Shown here: positions 46,880 through 57,620 of the stretch, one piece after another
Layout of the letters: each line of letters opens with the position of its first letter
How positions within the stretch are numbered: the stretch's first letter is position 1
Position numbers and translations under genes: made by a program
Assembly (NCBI GenBank): GCA_022606135.1
Contig: JABYQN010000014.1
Span: 558,001-622,000, forward strand
Origin: Fomes fomentarius
Lineage: Eukaryota; Basidiomycota; Agaricomycetes; Polyporales; Polyporaceae
Length of the DNA: 64,000 bases
Direction: 5' to 3'
The notes under the pieces: generated by a model
The model's input: only the letters and a program-made list of their open reading frames with translations
Told to the model about the DNA's origin: nothing
Database searches by the model: none

Positions 46880-48260
46880 AACATCAGGCTCACCACGTCT
46901 TGGTTCGACGTTGGTTCAGCCGCGTTGGTAACAAAAGTGAGACCATATTCGATGGAGGAGTACGTACATTGAGGATGCGATAGACGAAGAGCCCCCGCCC
47001 CAGTTGAGCATCCTGCCAGCACCGTACCAATGTTGTACTCGTCGTATTGATACTGGTCGACAACCTCCGGCATGTGGTCTGTAATCTTCTTACCGCCGGC
47101 CTTCTCGGCTTGCGCGATGGCGTGCTGCACGATTGTGCCCTCTGACAGCCGCATACAGTCCACCCACAACAATTTGGTGACCAGAGGTGCGTCTCGAAGC
47201 GGATGGTCGTCGGCCACGCACTTGGACTCGACGACGTGAGTCCCCTTCCCAACCTCTTGTGCACGTGCTTCGCAGTATACACCTCTACCTCACAATCCAT
47301 GCGGCCGGTGATTTTGGTGGAAGGGAGATATTTCCTTGGTGTTTTCTACCTATGTCCGTGTTCGCCCAGATCGAACTGAGGAATGCGGCTCCAATCCTTG
47401 AGCTCGAAACGTTGCAGCGCAAGGAGGGCAACGAAGCGCGGCAAGTCCCGAACGAAGTCGATGCGGGCTGTTTGGATGGCTCCTTGATGATGGTACCACC
47501 AGATGCGGAAGATGGAATCTGAGGACAACGTCAATCACGCTGTTGCCTCCAAGCGCAGAAGTCTAAGAACACACCTTGTATAAGCATGACGAGAGCATGC
47601 GAGACCGCGGGAGCGCGAGAAGCATTTCAGCGCCATACAACGCACACTGTACACCCGGCGCGGGTCGTTCAGGACTGTCCGCGTCCGCATCCGCATGTCC
47701 AAGTGCTTCGTCGGGTTTCCGCACGAGGTGTCTAAGAGAGTAAATGAGCATATATGAACAGACTGCGCCTGATTAACACGTACCATTACCACTGCGGGTG
47801 GGTATCTTGGCCGCGGGCGCTCCTTTGTCCTTTGCCCAGCCCAGAAACCCTTCAATTCGGGCTGAGTCTTCTTCATTGTGATTGGACAGCAATTGTCTCA
47901 TACTCGCCATGCAATAGGATGTCGAGGAAGTCTTGAGGTTCTTCGAATGCCGCTTGAACTCCCAGGCCGAGAGCACGTCATGCCAGGTAAAGTGGCCGGA
48001 GGGCTGCGCGCCCAGGCGCTGAACGGGGTGCGCTTGCTCAAATCGAGGCCAAAAACCCGGCTTGCAGCAGGTTTTGAGGTCAAAACTATGTCGGGCTCGC
48101 GCCTGGTCTTTGTCACGTCGTCATCCGCGCCAAAATGGGAGCCGCGGATTTTGTTTTCGGCGTTCTGGCAGAATGTCGAGCGAGCTCGCCGGGCAAAAGT
48201 TCGATTGCTTGACCTTAAGGTCCTTGAGGTAAAGGAGGGCATCGTTAAACGAAAGGGCCG
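46880..48260 (-). pseudogene. FunK1 kinase, N-terminal half (opposite strand)
   Basis: On the minus strand the order is YLKDLKVKQSNF, FTWHDVLSAWEFKR, ALYGAEMLLALPRS, IFRIWWYHHQGAIQT, RIDFVRDLPRFVALL, MDCEVEVYTAKHVHKR, LRDAPLVTKLLWVDCMRLSE and KKITDHMPEVVDQY. This is the typical FunK1 N-terminal region up to the point where the 45.4-kb piece begins. Several frame changes and stops are present (for example around 48100 and 47530-47560). It ends near 46880 in unrelated sequence. A dead fragment. Confidence 0.6.
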
Positions 48261-48639
48261 TAGCGTTCACGCTCACTAGCCAGCCACCTGACAGCTGGCG
48301 GGAAACTCAAGAGTCAATCGACTTGTATGCGCATACGAAAAGGCACATACTATTGAGCCAACGACGTGTGTAACGTCTTGCCGCCCTTGCCTTTACATAG
48401 CCCTACTACGGCTTGGAGGGTGTTCTGCAGACGTTCATCCGGGTCGATCGTCCACATTCTCGAGCATGAACTTGAGCATATCGTCGAAATTGGCGGCGTC
48501 AATAGTTCTCGACATCGTCGTCCCCAGCACGCCCTCATCTGCCTCTTCCTATGCGTCGCCGTCGCCGTCGTCGTCGTCGTCATCGTGGACTACATACAAG
48601 CTCCTGTATGCTCTCGCCCTTGCACGTCCCAACCAGCTC

Positions 48640-50100
48640 GCCTAGTAGCATCCGTGCAGGAACTGCTGGAGCGCACACCGGGGCGGCGCGACGACCCAGC
48701 AACCCGTGACGACGTCCTGACGAAGTGAGGTCCACCCGTGTCGCGGTGGTTCCAGGACGAGCTCGCGCGCACACGCTGGATCACGACAACGTGTGGGCAA
48801 CGAGAGCTGATAGGTGCGTTTCAAAATTGGATGAGGAGGAGGAGATGTGCGAGAGATCATGGGCGAGAAGCAATACTTGAGTGTCGACTCTCGGTACCCC
48901 GACGGACTGTGCCTCAACGGCAGCACGTTGTGACGAGGGCATGCAACCCCACGGATATTGGCTGGAGCACGAGTAGGTGAGTGGGAGCCAGGCACGAGGC
49001 GATGAGCTTGTCGGGGAGCTCGAGGAGGTTTTCGGCATAGCTGCACCGCGAACGCCAGTGCGACACGGTCGTCGGGGCCGCCGAAGAACGGCATGAACAC
49101 ATGGTACCGCGCGCCGCTCTCGGGTCCGAAGGCCTGTGGGAAGCCACGGTCCTGGAACATCGCGACGTCAGCGGCCGTGTCCGCGAAGACGCGCCGCATG
49201 TACTGCGAGTGCCGGGCGACGGCTTGGTGGTTACCCTCGCGTTTCTGCTGGAAGAGCGTGTCGAAAGAGTAGGCATTGGAGGAACCCGGGGTTTCATTGC
49301 CGGCAGTGGCCGTCGATGGACGTGAGGCCGCTCGTCCAGGGAAGGATGACCATCTGGTCGCACGCCAGTGCTCGGGGACGTTGTCCGAGAAATCCTCGTA
49401 CCGTACGACAGCGAGTGAGTTGGAGACGGTCATAGGGTGGAGGTATCCGTGCGTCGTGAGAATCGCGAGGACGGGATCGCTGTGGACGAGCGCGTCTGAC
49501 TTCTGCGACTTGAGCACAGCGGAGGTCCGGTTCAAGAGCTCGATCAGGCGGAGCGCATCGACGGAGATCTGCGGTCCTCTGCCTGGCGGTGTGGTGCAGC
49601 GGGCTGCCTTCTCGTCTGAGCTGGGGTCGGAAACCGATGGGGACTCGCGTGTGACTGCAGACGAGGACTGTAAGAGCTGTGTGAGGGTGATGACAGCTGG
49701 GAGCTGTTCAATGTGGTCAACAATGACTGCGAAGCGAGTCCTGATCGCCGCCTGAATGTCGCTCTGCGGTGCCTCAGCGCCGCTCTCTGGGGACGAGCTG
49801 ATGCCAGACGCGCGCTTTGTCACAACACCCGTAGTGGCGGGTAGAAGAGGAGGGTGAGCGGGGTGGTCATGAACGTCAGCACGAGTGCGTGCAGGACGAA
49901 CATGGAGAACGTACGTGTGTCGAGAATCTTGACCTGGATGCCGACGTTCAGCACGATCAGCTCGACCAGACTGTACGTGCGGATAGTGAGCTTCAGAGCG
50001 ACCGAACGATGGAAAGCTACTGACCCTTGGCAACTTATGAGTGTACCGATGGCACCGGACTCGAGCACATTAAGGCCGCACAACCTGGCGGTAATACAGT
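48640..50100 (-). pseudogene. K+/H+ antiporter (Kha1-like), C-terminal piece
   Basis: From 50100 down: ITARLCGLNVLESGAIGTLI, an intron, LVELIVLNVGIQVKILDTRT, LHALVLTFMTTPLTLLFYP, then a frame change to TTGVVTKRAS and the cytosolic domain with AVITLTQLLQSSS, ISVDALRLIELLNRTSAVLK, FADTAADVAMFQDRG and FMPFFGGPDDRVALAF. These match CPA2-family endomembrane K+/H+ exchangers. The upstream membrane part is not contiguous: the ADAM segment lies directly beyond 50120 and more antiporter sequence resumes at 52386. Confidence 0.7.
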
Positions 50101-50263
50101 CCAGGCCCAGCACTCAGGCCAAACAAGCTCCATACGGTCGAACAAAAACCGAGTCCCTGCCCTTCGATAATCCCATTTCATTCCATCCCATCCCAAACCA
50201 CCATCTGCGCTCCCTCGAGATACTACCATCCACCTTCACCTCGAGATCCACCGCCAACCCAGC

Positions 50264-52385
50264 TACCTCCGCGGCCCGTTGTACAGTGTGTCGTCCACCC
50301 ACTCCACCGCGTTCCCAATCGGATACTGCGGCGCGTAGTGGCTCCGCGAGTGCCGGTGGCCGTTCGACGTCCCGCTGGCGGAGAGGATGCTGTTATTGCT
50401 GGGGTACGAGCCGTGCGCGCCGCCGATGCTGCCGCCGCTCCTGCGCTGGCTCTGCCCTTGTAGAGGGCCAGAGGCGCTACGCGAGTGTGTCGAGCTCTGC
50501 TGACGGTGTGAGGGGCTTTGTCGGGGGACTGATGCGGGGACGCCGGGATGCTTGTCAGATCAAAGGATGCGTGCATGGAGCGAATAAGGACTTACTTGGG
50601 CCGGTACATCGGCGGCTGCCCAGCCCGGCGAGCCATCGCTGCGGGATTACAGCCGATCGGTCCAGTGCCTGGGTAGCTGGGCATCCACTCTGCTTTCGGT
50701 GTCTTGGAGCGACACGACCGGAAGAGACCTATGTGGCGTTTCGTGAGTGTCTGGATGGAGCGACAGGCCACAAGTACACTTACAGCGAAGTATGCCATAG
50801 AGGATCAGGAGGACTGCGAGCTACGTGTCAGGAGAAATTCGCGTACGTCGAGCGGTTTAAGAGCATACCTTGAAGACCTCCATCCATGATCCAGGTTTAC
50901 AGTTGCCAGAGATACAAGTTCCGCCGTAGCCTATTAAGATGGTCGCAACCTGATCCCCGCACAACAAAACCAATGTACGTACCACATGGAGAGCCATCTA
51001 CAAGTGTTGACTGGAGGACGACGCACTGGTTCGAGTTGTTCGATCCTGACACGAGACCTGGCACGACTTGTCGTTGTTACTCGGACAAGCCTTCTGGAGC
51101 CCCATAGAGGCGCCGACGAGCTGACATTGCTCTGCGAACACCAACACCAAGATCAGCCTCACTCTCACAACCCGCATAGAAACCCACGCACAATCGAGCG
51201 ACGTGCACTGTCCACTCGCACACGCAAGACCATCTGAACCACAACTCTGCCCGTTCGGAGCCGTGATATCCTGTGGACACTGCTTGATGTGCTTACTATT
51301 GCCAGTACACTTCTCCTCGCTATCACACCGGTCATCCTTGCTCGGGCGGCACACCTGCGTCGCTAGCGCGAAGGCGCACTGGTTCGTGCAGCACGGCGAG
51401 CTGTCCGGGTCGCAGACGGCGCCGTTTCTGAACTTGCATGCTGATGCGTCGCAGCAGGACGAGTTGGAGTTGATGCCTGGTCGCAGTCTTCGCCATCCTC
51501 GACGATGCCGTTGCCACACATCTTGAGCGTGATGGGCGGCTTCCTGTCCGTGAGGGAGGTCGGCGCGTTAGGATCGATGATGCTAGAGGTGTTCGTGCGG
51601 CCGCCGGAGGTCCCTGCCATGAGTGAGCCTGGGAGGAAGTCAATTATCAGCGGACACACAAGCGAGGGGTGACAGGGACGTACAGATATTGCCGATACTG
51701 CAGGGCGAAAAGTTAATCTCGTCTGTGTCTGCGACGGGACTCATGATGAACTGCGAGTTCGCGTCGCATGTCGAGGTCGAAAGAGGGCAGCAATTGACTG
51801 ATTGCGACTCGCATCCGTTCGCGCATGAACATCCGTCGGCGCACTGCGAGTATGGTCAGTACCGCCAGCTGCATGCGGCAAACCGTCTGATACTTACATC
51901 GTGCTGTGGCGCAAAGGTGGGATGAGCATCATGTCATGCAGCATGACGTTGACATATCACTCACGATGGCACCGAAATTATGACCGATCTCATGAGCAAC
52001 CACCTGCCACTCCGTCCTTCCACCCGTCGACACGGCCTGGCCAGAGACAACAGGCGGGTCCTGGCCCGAAGCAGTATGCTGGCAGAGAGTTGCAAGCCAC
52101 GCAATGCCGACTTCAGAACCTGTCGGGCATCCGCTCTTCAGGTGCCACAGAGCAGCACCGTCGTCACTTTTGGTGCATCGCCATTCGGAGAAGATGGAGA
52201 GACGATCGTTCAGCGTGATCAACTCTTGGCAGGCGACGTTCCACGGGAAGTCGGAGGGTGTAGAAGAAGGACATCTGCTCAAAAAATATCAATGCTAGCA
52301 TGCGACAGAGACGATGGATGGAGACTGACGTTGGCGGGCGAACCTCAAGCTCGATGATGCCAAGCGAGAAGGACACAATGATGCA
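50264..52385 (-). pseudogene. ADAM-type metalloprotease, N-terminally truncated, lying within antiporter sequence
   Basis: Exons 52330-52385, 51965-52274, 51898-51903, 51684-51843 and 51628 downward read in order. The order is VSFSLGIIELEVRPPTCPSS, LNDRLSIFSEWRC, GSEVGIAWLATLC, the zinc site VVAHEIGHNFGAIHDCADGC, MCGNGIVEDGEDCD, CCDASACKF, CCTNQCAFA, SCGSDGLACASGQC, YGGTCISGNCKPGS, a hydrophobic stretch (LLILYGILR) and a tail ending WVDDTLYNGPRR-stop at 50264. The catalytic, disintegrin, Cys-rich, transmembrane and tail parts are all present. Signal peptide and prodomain are absent, replaced by antiporter sequence. One base is missing near 51480 (GEDCD/PGINS). A 6-nt exon encodes the third zinc His and the following Asp. 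Confidence 0.7.
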
Positions 52386-53004
52386 AATGAGGGTCACGTA
52401 GCCCCAGGTCTCTCCTGTGTCAAGCGTTCCTAGGTTCGTGCGAAGCCTGGAAAGCGCGAAGTACTGTGATGTCACCGATGAGCATTCCATTCCAGTTTGC
52501 AGCGGTAACATGTGAGAACGCACCAAGGGGAGGAAGAGGACGGAGCGCAGATCCTCTAGCTTTTCCACCAAAGCGATTGCATATCCGTTGTCATGCGGGA
52601 TAACCAGCCAGTGAGGAATCCACCCTGATTGTTCGTGGTCAGTGCGGTCCGCCTTCGTCAGGAGGCAAACACTCACGAAGATGGCACGATGATGTCAGTG
52701 TAAAAGCCTGAGATCAGGATCATAACGATCGTAACGGTCATCAGGGTGCCAGCGTCCAGGCTGCCACTCTTTTTTGCCAGCCAGCGGTAGCTCCAGCGAA
52801 CGGGGAAGATGATGAACACGACAAACCCGATTCCAGCCAGAAGGACCCAGGGCGCAGTCAGCCCTTTCGACGCGTTGATCAATGTGACAGTGACAACTGA
52901 AAAAATGTGTCATTTATGGTTGTGCGCTGGGCACGGAATTAGCGCTACCTACCATCGTTACCAACGCCGGCGGAAAGGACTACGACTATCACAGTGGTGC
53001 GGAG
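52386..53004 (-). pseudogene. K+/H+ antiporter (Kha1-like), membrane piece
   Basis: From 53004 down: RTTVIVVVLSAGVGND, an intron, VTVTLINASKGLTAPWV, GFVVFIIFPVRWSYRWL, ILISGFYTDII, then YAIALVEKLEDLRSVLFLPL, an intron and LRTNLGTLDTGETWGYVTL. This is the membrane region preceding the piece at 50100. It is fused at its 5' end to GDP-L-fucose synthase sequence and at its 3' end to ADAM sequence. The VGND motif is typical of the exchanger core. Some segments between exons do not align with the family, so several lesions are likely. Confidence 0.65.
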
Positions 53005-53626
53005 CTACCCGTCGGCCTTTGTCGTGTCGAAGCGGTACTCGCCCTGGAAGCCCATGGCACGTCCTCGTAGTTGCGCAGCTGCCAGAAGAAGAGCTTCCCG
53101 AGGTCGCGTGAGTAGATGAACTGCCAGAGCGACTTGCACGAGCCCCAGACGGTGAATGGCGTGTCGTTATCTGCCAATGTGGAGCCCAGCAAACGTGGGT
53201 AAACGGGAGTGATAGTGCGGAGGTGGAAGCCCAGAGTTCAAGACGGGGGCAAGTGGACAGCGAAGGGAAATAGCGGGAAGTGAGTATGATTAGATATAGA
53301 GAAGTAGGAGAGACAAACTCTTTGCGAAATAGCACTTGTGCATCAGGGCGGGAAGAACGTGTGCGCTCTCGAGATCGCTATAACTCCGCAGAAAGCACCT
53401 CATTACACCGAACATGGAAGCGCACATAAGACAGGACGTACAAGTTGTCATGCGGGCCGCAGACGTTTGTTGGGATCGCGGAAGTGAAGTTGTCGCCATA
53501 CTGGTCCTTGTATGCGCTGCAACGCCGTGCACGCGGTCAGCCTACGCACCTCACAAAGATAAGATTGGACGGTGCCTAAAGCGTACCGATTCTGGATGTC
53601 TACCAGCCGTTTTGCACCCGCGCAGA
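53005..53626 (-). pseudogene. GDP-L-fucose synthase, C-terminal fragment
   Basis: The enzyme (an SDR epimerase/reductase) makes GDP-L-fucose from GDP-4-keto-6-deoxymannose. From 53626 down: AKRLVDIQNR, intron, [23 protein letters not shown], intron, DLESAHVLPALMHKCYFAK, intron, DNDTPFTVWGS and FIYSRDLGKLFFWQLRNYED. About 35 expected residues are then missing, and MGFQGEYRFDTTKADG follows in another frame, ending in TAG. The next codons already belong to the antiporter piece. The Rossmann N-terminal half is absent; a different unknown sequence lies upstream (53630-53940). Confidence 0.7.
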
Positions 53627-54437
53627 GCTCACAATCCTCGCCGCGCCAGCAGCGCTCGTTAACTTCTACGAGGCTCTTGACAGTGTTCTTCAAACGAGAA
53701 AGGTCCGACAAGGACCGCCGGCGTAAGCCAGTAGTAAGCCGCGAAAAGACCGAAGAGGTCGACCCATCCGTGTCGCGGTCATGCGATTCGGAGTTGGAAG
53801 AGGGCACCGATGTTAGAGGACGACATCGAGGACGCGGTAGAGGAGAGCGTAGAGAACGGACAGGAGGGAGCCGTACTCTCGGCGCCCCACGTTCCGTTCC
53901 GTTCCGTAAGCACGCAGATGCGCTGCCAGTGCCAATGCTCAATGAGAAACCCGACTTTCCCTCGTACCACGCCGCATACTCTGATGTGTCTGTTATACTC
54001 TATTTTCCATGCGCTCCGATTCCGGGTACATGTCATTTTCATAACAGTACGTGGTTACGGGATTTCATTCTGTATCAGAATACACTGCAGTGAATATAAC
54101 GGATCGTGGGTGCCAGTCAAATGCCGTATAGCAGTGACTGGTTACAAATGGTATGAACAACGACACAGTCGTCAGGGAGGACATCAACAACGCCAGGACC
54201 TGCGAAGAAATGTGCGATACGGATGATATCGAAAGTTACTGCCCAAGTGTTCCAACCTGCGCGATTGGTGCCATCGCGTGATCTGAACCTCTTGATGAAA
54301 GCCTCGACGAGTACGACATCACCCCTCTGCACGCGACCACGGTCAAATTTGTTCATGTCGCTCCAGCTTTGTGCTCTGCGTTTTCGCTTTTGCTCCCTGG
54401 CGCACCAGCTCAGTTGGGAACACTGGGCCTTTAGCAT

Positions 54438-55095
54438 GGCTTCCTCACTTTTGACACGCCCTCCTTTAGCGTGCGGCTCGTGGAGGACTCACATATGCTC
54501 TAATCGCGGCAGAAAGGGCAAAACGTTGGGCTTCGACTTCATCCCTAGGGACGTCATGAACTAGCGCGAGTTTGACGGTGACTACCATCTCGGCGACATC
54601 GTTGCGTCCTCTTCGTGGACGACTAGTGACTCGGCTGCACAACGTGAGGCCATCGGACCGCTCGCAGTGTCCGGGAATACACTAGCCGTAGGGAGCCTCC
54701 GCCCCAACTTGGCCTACGAGCGAGCTTCTGAACATTACGCGCAGATGGGTCGTCGCCGAGGGGTTTTCCAGCTCCTCTTCGATGTTACCAATTCCCAGAA
54801 GGGTGTACGTAAAATCAATTGACTGTAGAGGCTGACACTATTCATCTTTGTAGATCTTCACCGGGCGCTCTGCAACACAGACGAATTAGCGCAGCCTATT
54901 GGACCTGTACGTCGGCCAGGGCGCTGGCTACGTTCAAGTGATGCCTTCTGTTGGGCACGCTTCCTCCTCTCCTCGTTCTCCCCGCGAGCAACTCTCCTCT
55001 CGAAGTCTGGCACTTCCTTCCCGAGACGTCCAGCGATGTGCGACTCGTGGACGGACGAGACGCGTTATACCTCGCGATCAAGGTTCGCACGGGAC
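54438..55095 (+). pseudogene. Secreted glycoside-hydrolase-like fragment (DUF5695-type, tentative)
   Basis: Pieces read GFLTFDTPSFSVRLVEDSH, FDFIPRDVM, REFDGDYHLGDIV, SSWTTSDSAAQREAIGPLAV, FQLLFDVTNSQ, IFTGRSATQTN, LYVGQGAGYVQVM, GTLPPLLVLPASNSPLEVWH and FLPETSSDVRLV. The order and motifs resemble a large fungal secreted protein family annotated as DUF5695 or alpha-L-rhamnosidase-like. Stops and frame changes occur in almost every segment. The piece ends at about 55095, where Ca2+-ATPase sequence begins. Confidence 0.5.
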
Positions 55096-56600
55096 GAGAC
55101 CATCGACGCCGGTCCATTTGCTTTCCAGCCATACAGGCTTGCGTCTCTTGTAGATCCGAAGAACATCGACTTGCTGAAGGTGATGGGAGGCATCACCACG
55201 GTCTGTTAAAGGGTCTCGGTACGCATAGGATGGCAAGAAGGCTCTTGGGAAAGCTGCGGACGCACCGCACCACCGGTGGTTCGTGTTTCCCTCTGACAAG
55301 GATGGCCGACCTGGCGCCGGAGATGAACCTGGTGCCGGTGCTGGCGCTTCGCAGCGTCATGACCGACAACCAGAGACCGCTGGTGATGTACCAAGGCTGG
55401 TGCTCACTGGCTCTGGAGGGGAGGATGCGGAGTCTCAGACTGGTGGCGACCATATACAGAGGCTAGGGCGTAGGTCATCCTAGACGACCCGGATGCTGCT
55501 ATTCCAATCTCGGTCTCGGTTTGTCCTCATCCCGTCCGTGCCTCTTGCTGTTTCTGGTGGATACCCCCTTGCAATGTCGGCCTCGAGGAGCGGTGACGCG
55601 TTTTCGGTGCAAACGTCCTCCCGGCTCGCCCGTCGAAGAGTCTCCTGCAGCTGATGTAGCTGATGTGGAAGGACAAATTTTTCGTAAGTGGATCATAGCA
55701 ACGTGTCGTCATCTTCTCATGCTGAAGGGAATGATCTAGGGCTTACTGTCAATCGCAGTCGTCTTGCTCGCTCTCCGTTTCTTCCAAGATTTCGGGAATC
55801 CGAGGTTTGTGGCATCACTGGAAGATGGTGCTATAGTTCTATCTAACGTTTCTACACTAAGAACGCCGCTCGCTGTGATACTCGCTCTTGCGTTCGCTAC
55901 GCAACGCCTGACGAAGGCAAACCTTATCGTTCGTGTACTCGGATCTTGCGACACCACGGCGAATGCTTCCACGATATGTACGGACAAGACAGGCACGCTC
56001 AACTACAACGACATGACGCTCATTGCGGGCTCCGTCCGCATTCACGGCAAGTTCGTCCACCGCCTCGAGGAGAACAAGACCCTAACTATTGCGGACGAAG
56101 AGCGAAGGGCTCTTTCACCAAGCACGCGGAGGACTTTTCCATCGACGAGGCGCACATTGACGAGACGCTTTCTCCCTCTATCCAGGATCTCTTCAACAAG
56201 GCCATTCACAACAACTCCACTGCGTTCCAGAACGATGAACCCGAGACCGGCGACAAACTTTCGTCGGTAGCGGAGACCGCGCTCCTGAAGTTCGCTAAGG
56301 AGAACGGCCAGGCTGACTACAAGCAGACGCGAGAGAGCGCCGACGTTTTTCTTATGATCTCGTCCTCTAGCGAGCACAAGGCCACGGGCGTTGTCGTCAA
56401 GATCTCGAAGCGCCAGTACTGCGTCTACCTCAAGGGTGCTGATATTCTCACTAAGAAGTGCACTAATCATATCGTCGTCGAGCGTGGCTCGCATGAGGCT
56501 GACTTCGCCGGAATCCGCCCCATCCATGAGCTCGGGCGCGACAGTATACCTATGCGAGTGTCGATCAGGCCGTACCTAGTTTGGGTGACACACCGCCAAG
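55096..56600 (+). pseudogene. Vacuolar-type P-type Ca2+-ATPase (PMC1-like), internally deleted and truncated
   Basis: Order: AGPFAFQPYRLASLVDPKN, LLKVMGGI, LLKGLGTHR, VFGANVLPARPSKSLLQLM, KDKFF, LALRFFQDFGNPRF, then directly PLAVILALAFATQRLTKANL and VRVLGSCDTTANASTICTDK with the phosphorylation motif DKTGT at 55983-55997. Next come FSIDEAHIDETLSPSIQDLF, ALLKFAKENGQADYKQTRE, VFLMISSSSEHKATGVVV and YLKGADILTKKCTNHIVV. The whole actuator domain and two membrane segments are missing between FGNP and PLAV. Everything after the nucleotide-binding domain is gone. Frameshifts and stops are present. Not a working pump. Confidence 0.7.
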
Positions 56601-56824
56601 CCCTGCAGAACAAAGTCTATATGATACTTAGAGACATATATGCCCCTGCCTGTCCGTGTCCGTGTCCGTCATCCACCAATCATGTACCGTCTCCCATAGG
56701 CAATCCTATATCACGTCTCCGCACTTCTTCTATCTCGCCTATATCACCATGCGCACAGAATCTGCCAGAGGCGGGTGCGCAGATGATGCAAGCACTGGCC
56801 AAAATGCGCTATCCCTGTGCTATA

Positions 56825-57620
56825 TTACCAGGCCTGAATCAATACTTTGTCCGTCCGCAACATGGATAGCACGCACTTTTGGTCCTCAGTAGCTGGATAC
56901 TCCTCGTTGTACTCCGACTCTGGGATATTGGGCCTCACCAACTGACCGACGCAGTCGATGATGGTATGGACAAGCTCATCGTCAATGGGGACGTGGGAGT
57001 TGTTCTCACGAATGAGATCGTGGAATTGTTTGGAGTACTCTGAGAACAGCTCGAAGAGCTCCACGGAGTCGAACTCAAGCATGAAAGTATGCACAACATC
57101 GGCATGATCTGCGCATTGGAGGCTGAAATGGAAATGAGGTGAACCCTGCGTCATAGTTCAGAATCTCTATCGGTGGTTAGAACTCAAAGCTGATAGTCAC
57201 CTGCAAAGAACCCGATATCAGATCGGTCCATTCTGTCACTCGCTCCATAGCATCGAGGAATAGTGTCTGCTCTGTCTGTCTCTCAGAAACCATGAGAGTT
57301 ACTACTGTAACAATTAGTTACAACGACACATGAAAGGCAGGAGCACTTACCCAAATGTACAGGCATGCCATCCTTGGGCTGCCACACGGCGTGAGTGAGC
57401 GCCAGTCGGACGGGCACTCCTTCTAGCCCGTGATCAGCATCAAAGAAGCGAGCACTGAAAACGTAGCTCAAAAGCTGGCTGAGGGGCCGTCAGTCAGTCT
57501 GAGTGCGATTATACACTGTAGACTTACAGGTTGGTGGCCATGGGCGGGGATTTTAGAACTGTTGGATGCGGGACTGTTGGCTGTGGGAGTGTTATGTAGA
57601 AGCTGTGGCACCTGCACCAT
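56825..57620 (-). CDS. Unknown protein, 213 aa, intact four-exon gene
   Basis: Exons 57528-57620, 57351-57474, 57201-57304 and 56825-57145 join in phase at canonical introns of 53, 46 and 55 nt. The protein starts MVQVPQLLHNTPTANSPASN and continues YVFSARFFDADHGLEGVPVR, LALTHAVWQPKDGMPVH, ERVTEWTDLISGSLQ, LEFDSVELFELFSEYSKQF and TIIDCVGQLVRPN. It is moderately acidic, with no signal peptide or membrane span. No family is recognised. The clean structure stands out because its neighbours on both sides are fragments. An orphan or a clade-specific gene is possible. Confidence 0.55.

Noticed and set aside
48642..50033. 463-codon minus-strand frame as one intact protein
   Set aside because: Only the middle matches the antiporter cytosolic domain. 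Its N-terminal part is a shifted reading of membrane-segment exons and its C-terminal part has no family match, so it is not a single gene.
49854..50873. 339-codon plus-strand frame
   Set aside because: It is antisense to the antiporter and ADAM exons, which have clear family motifs.
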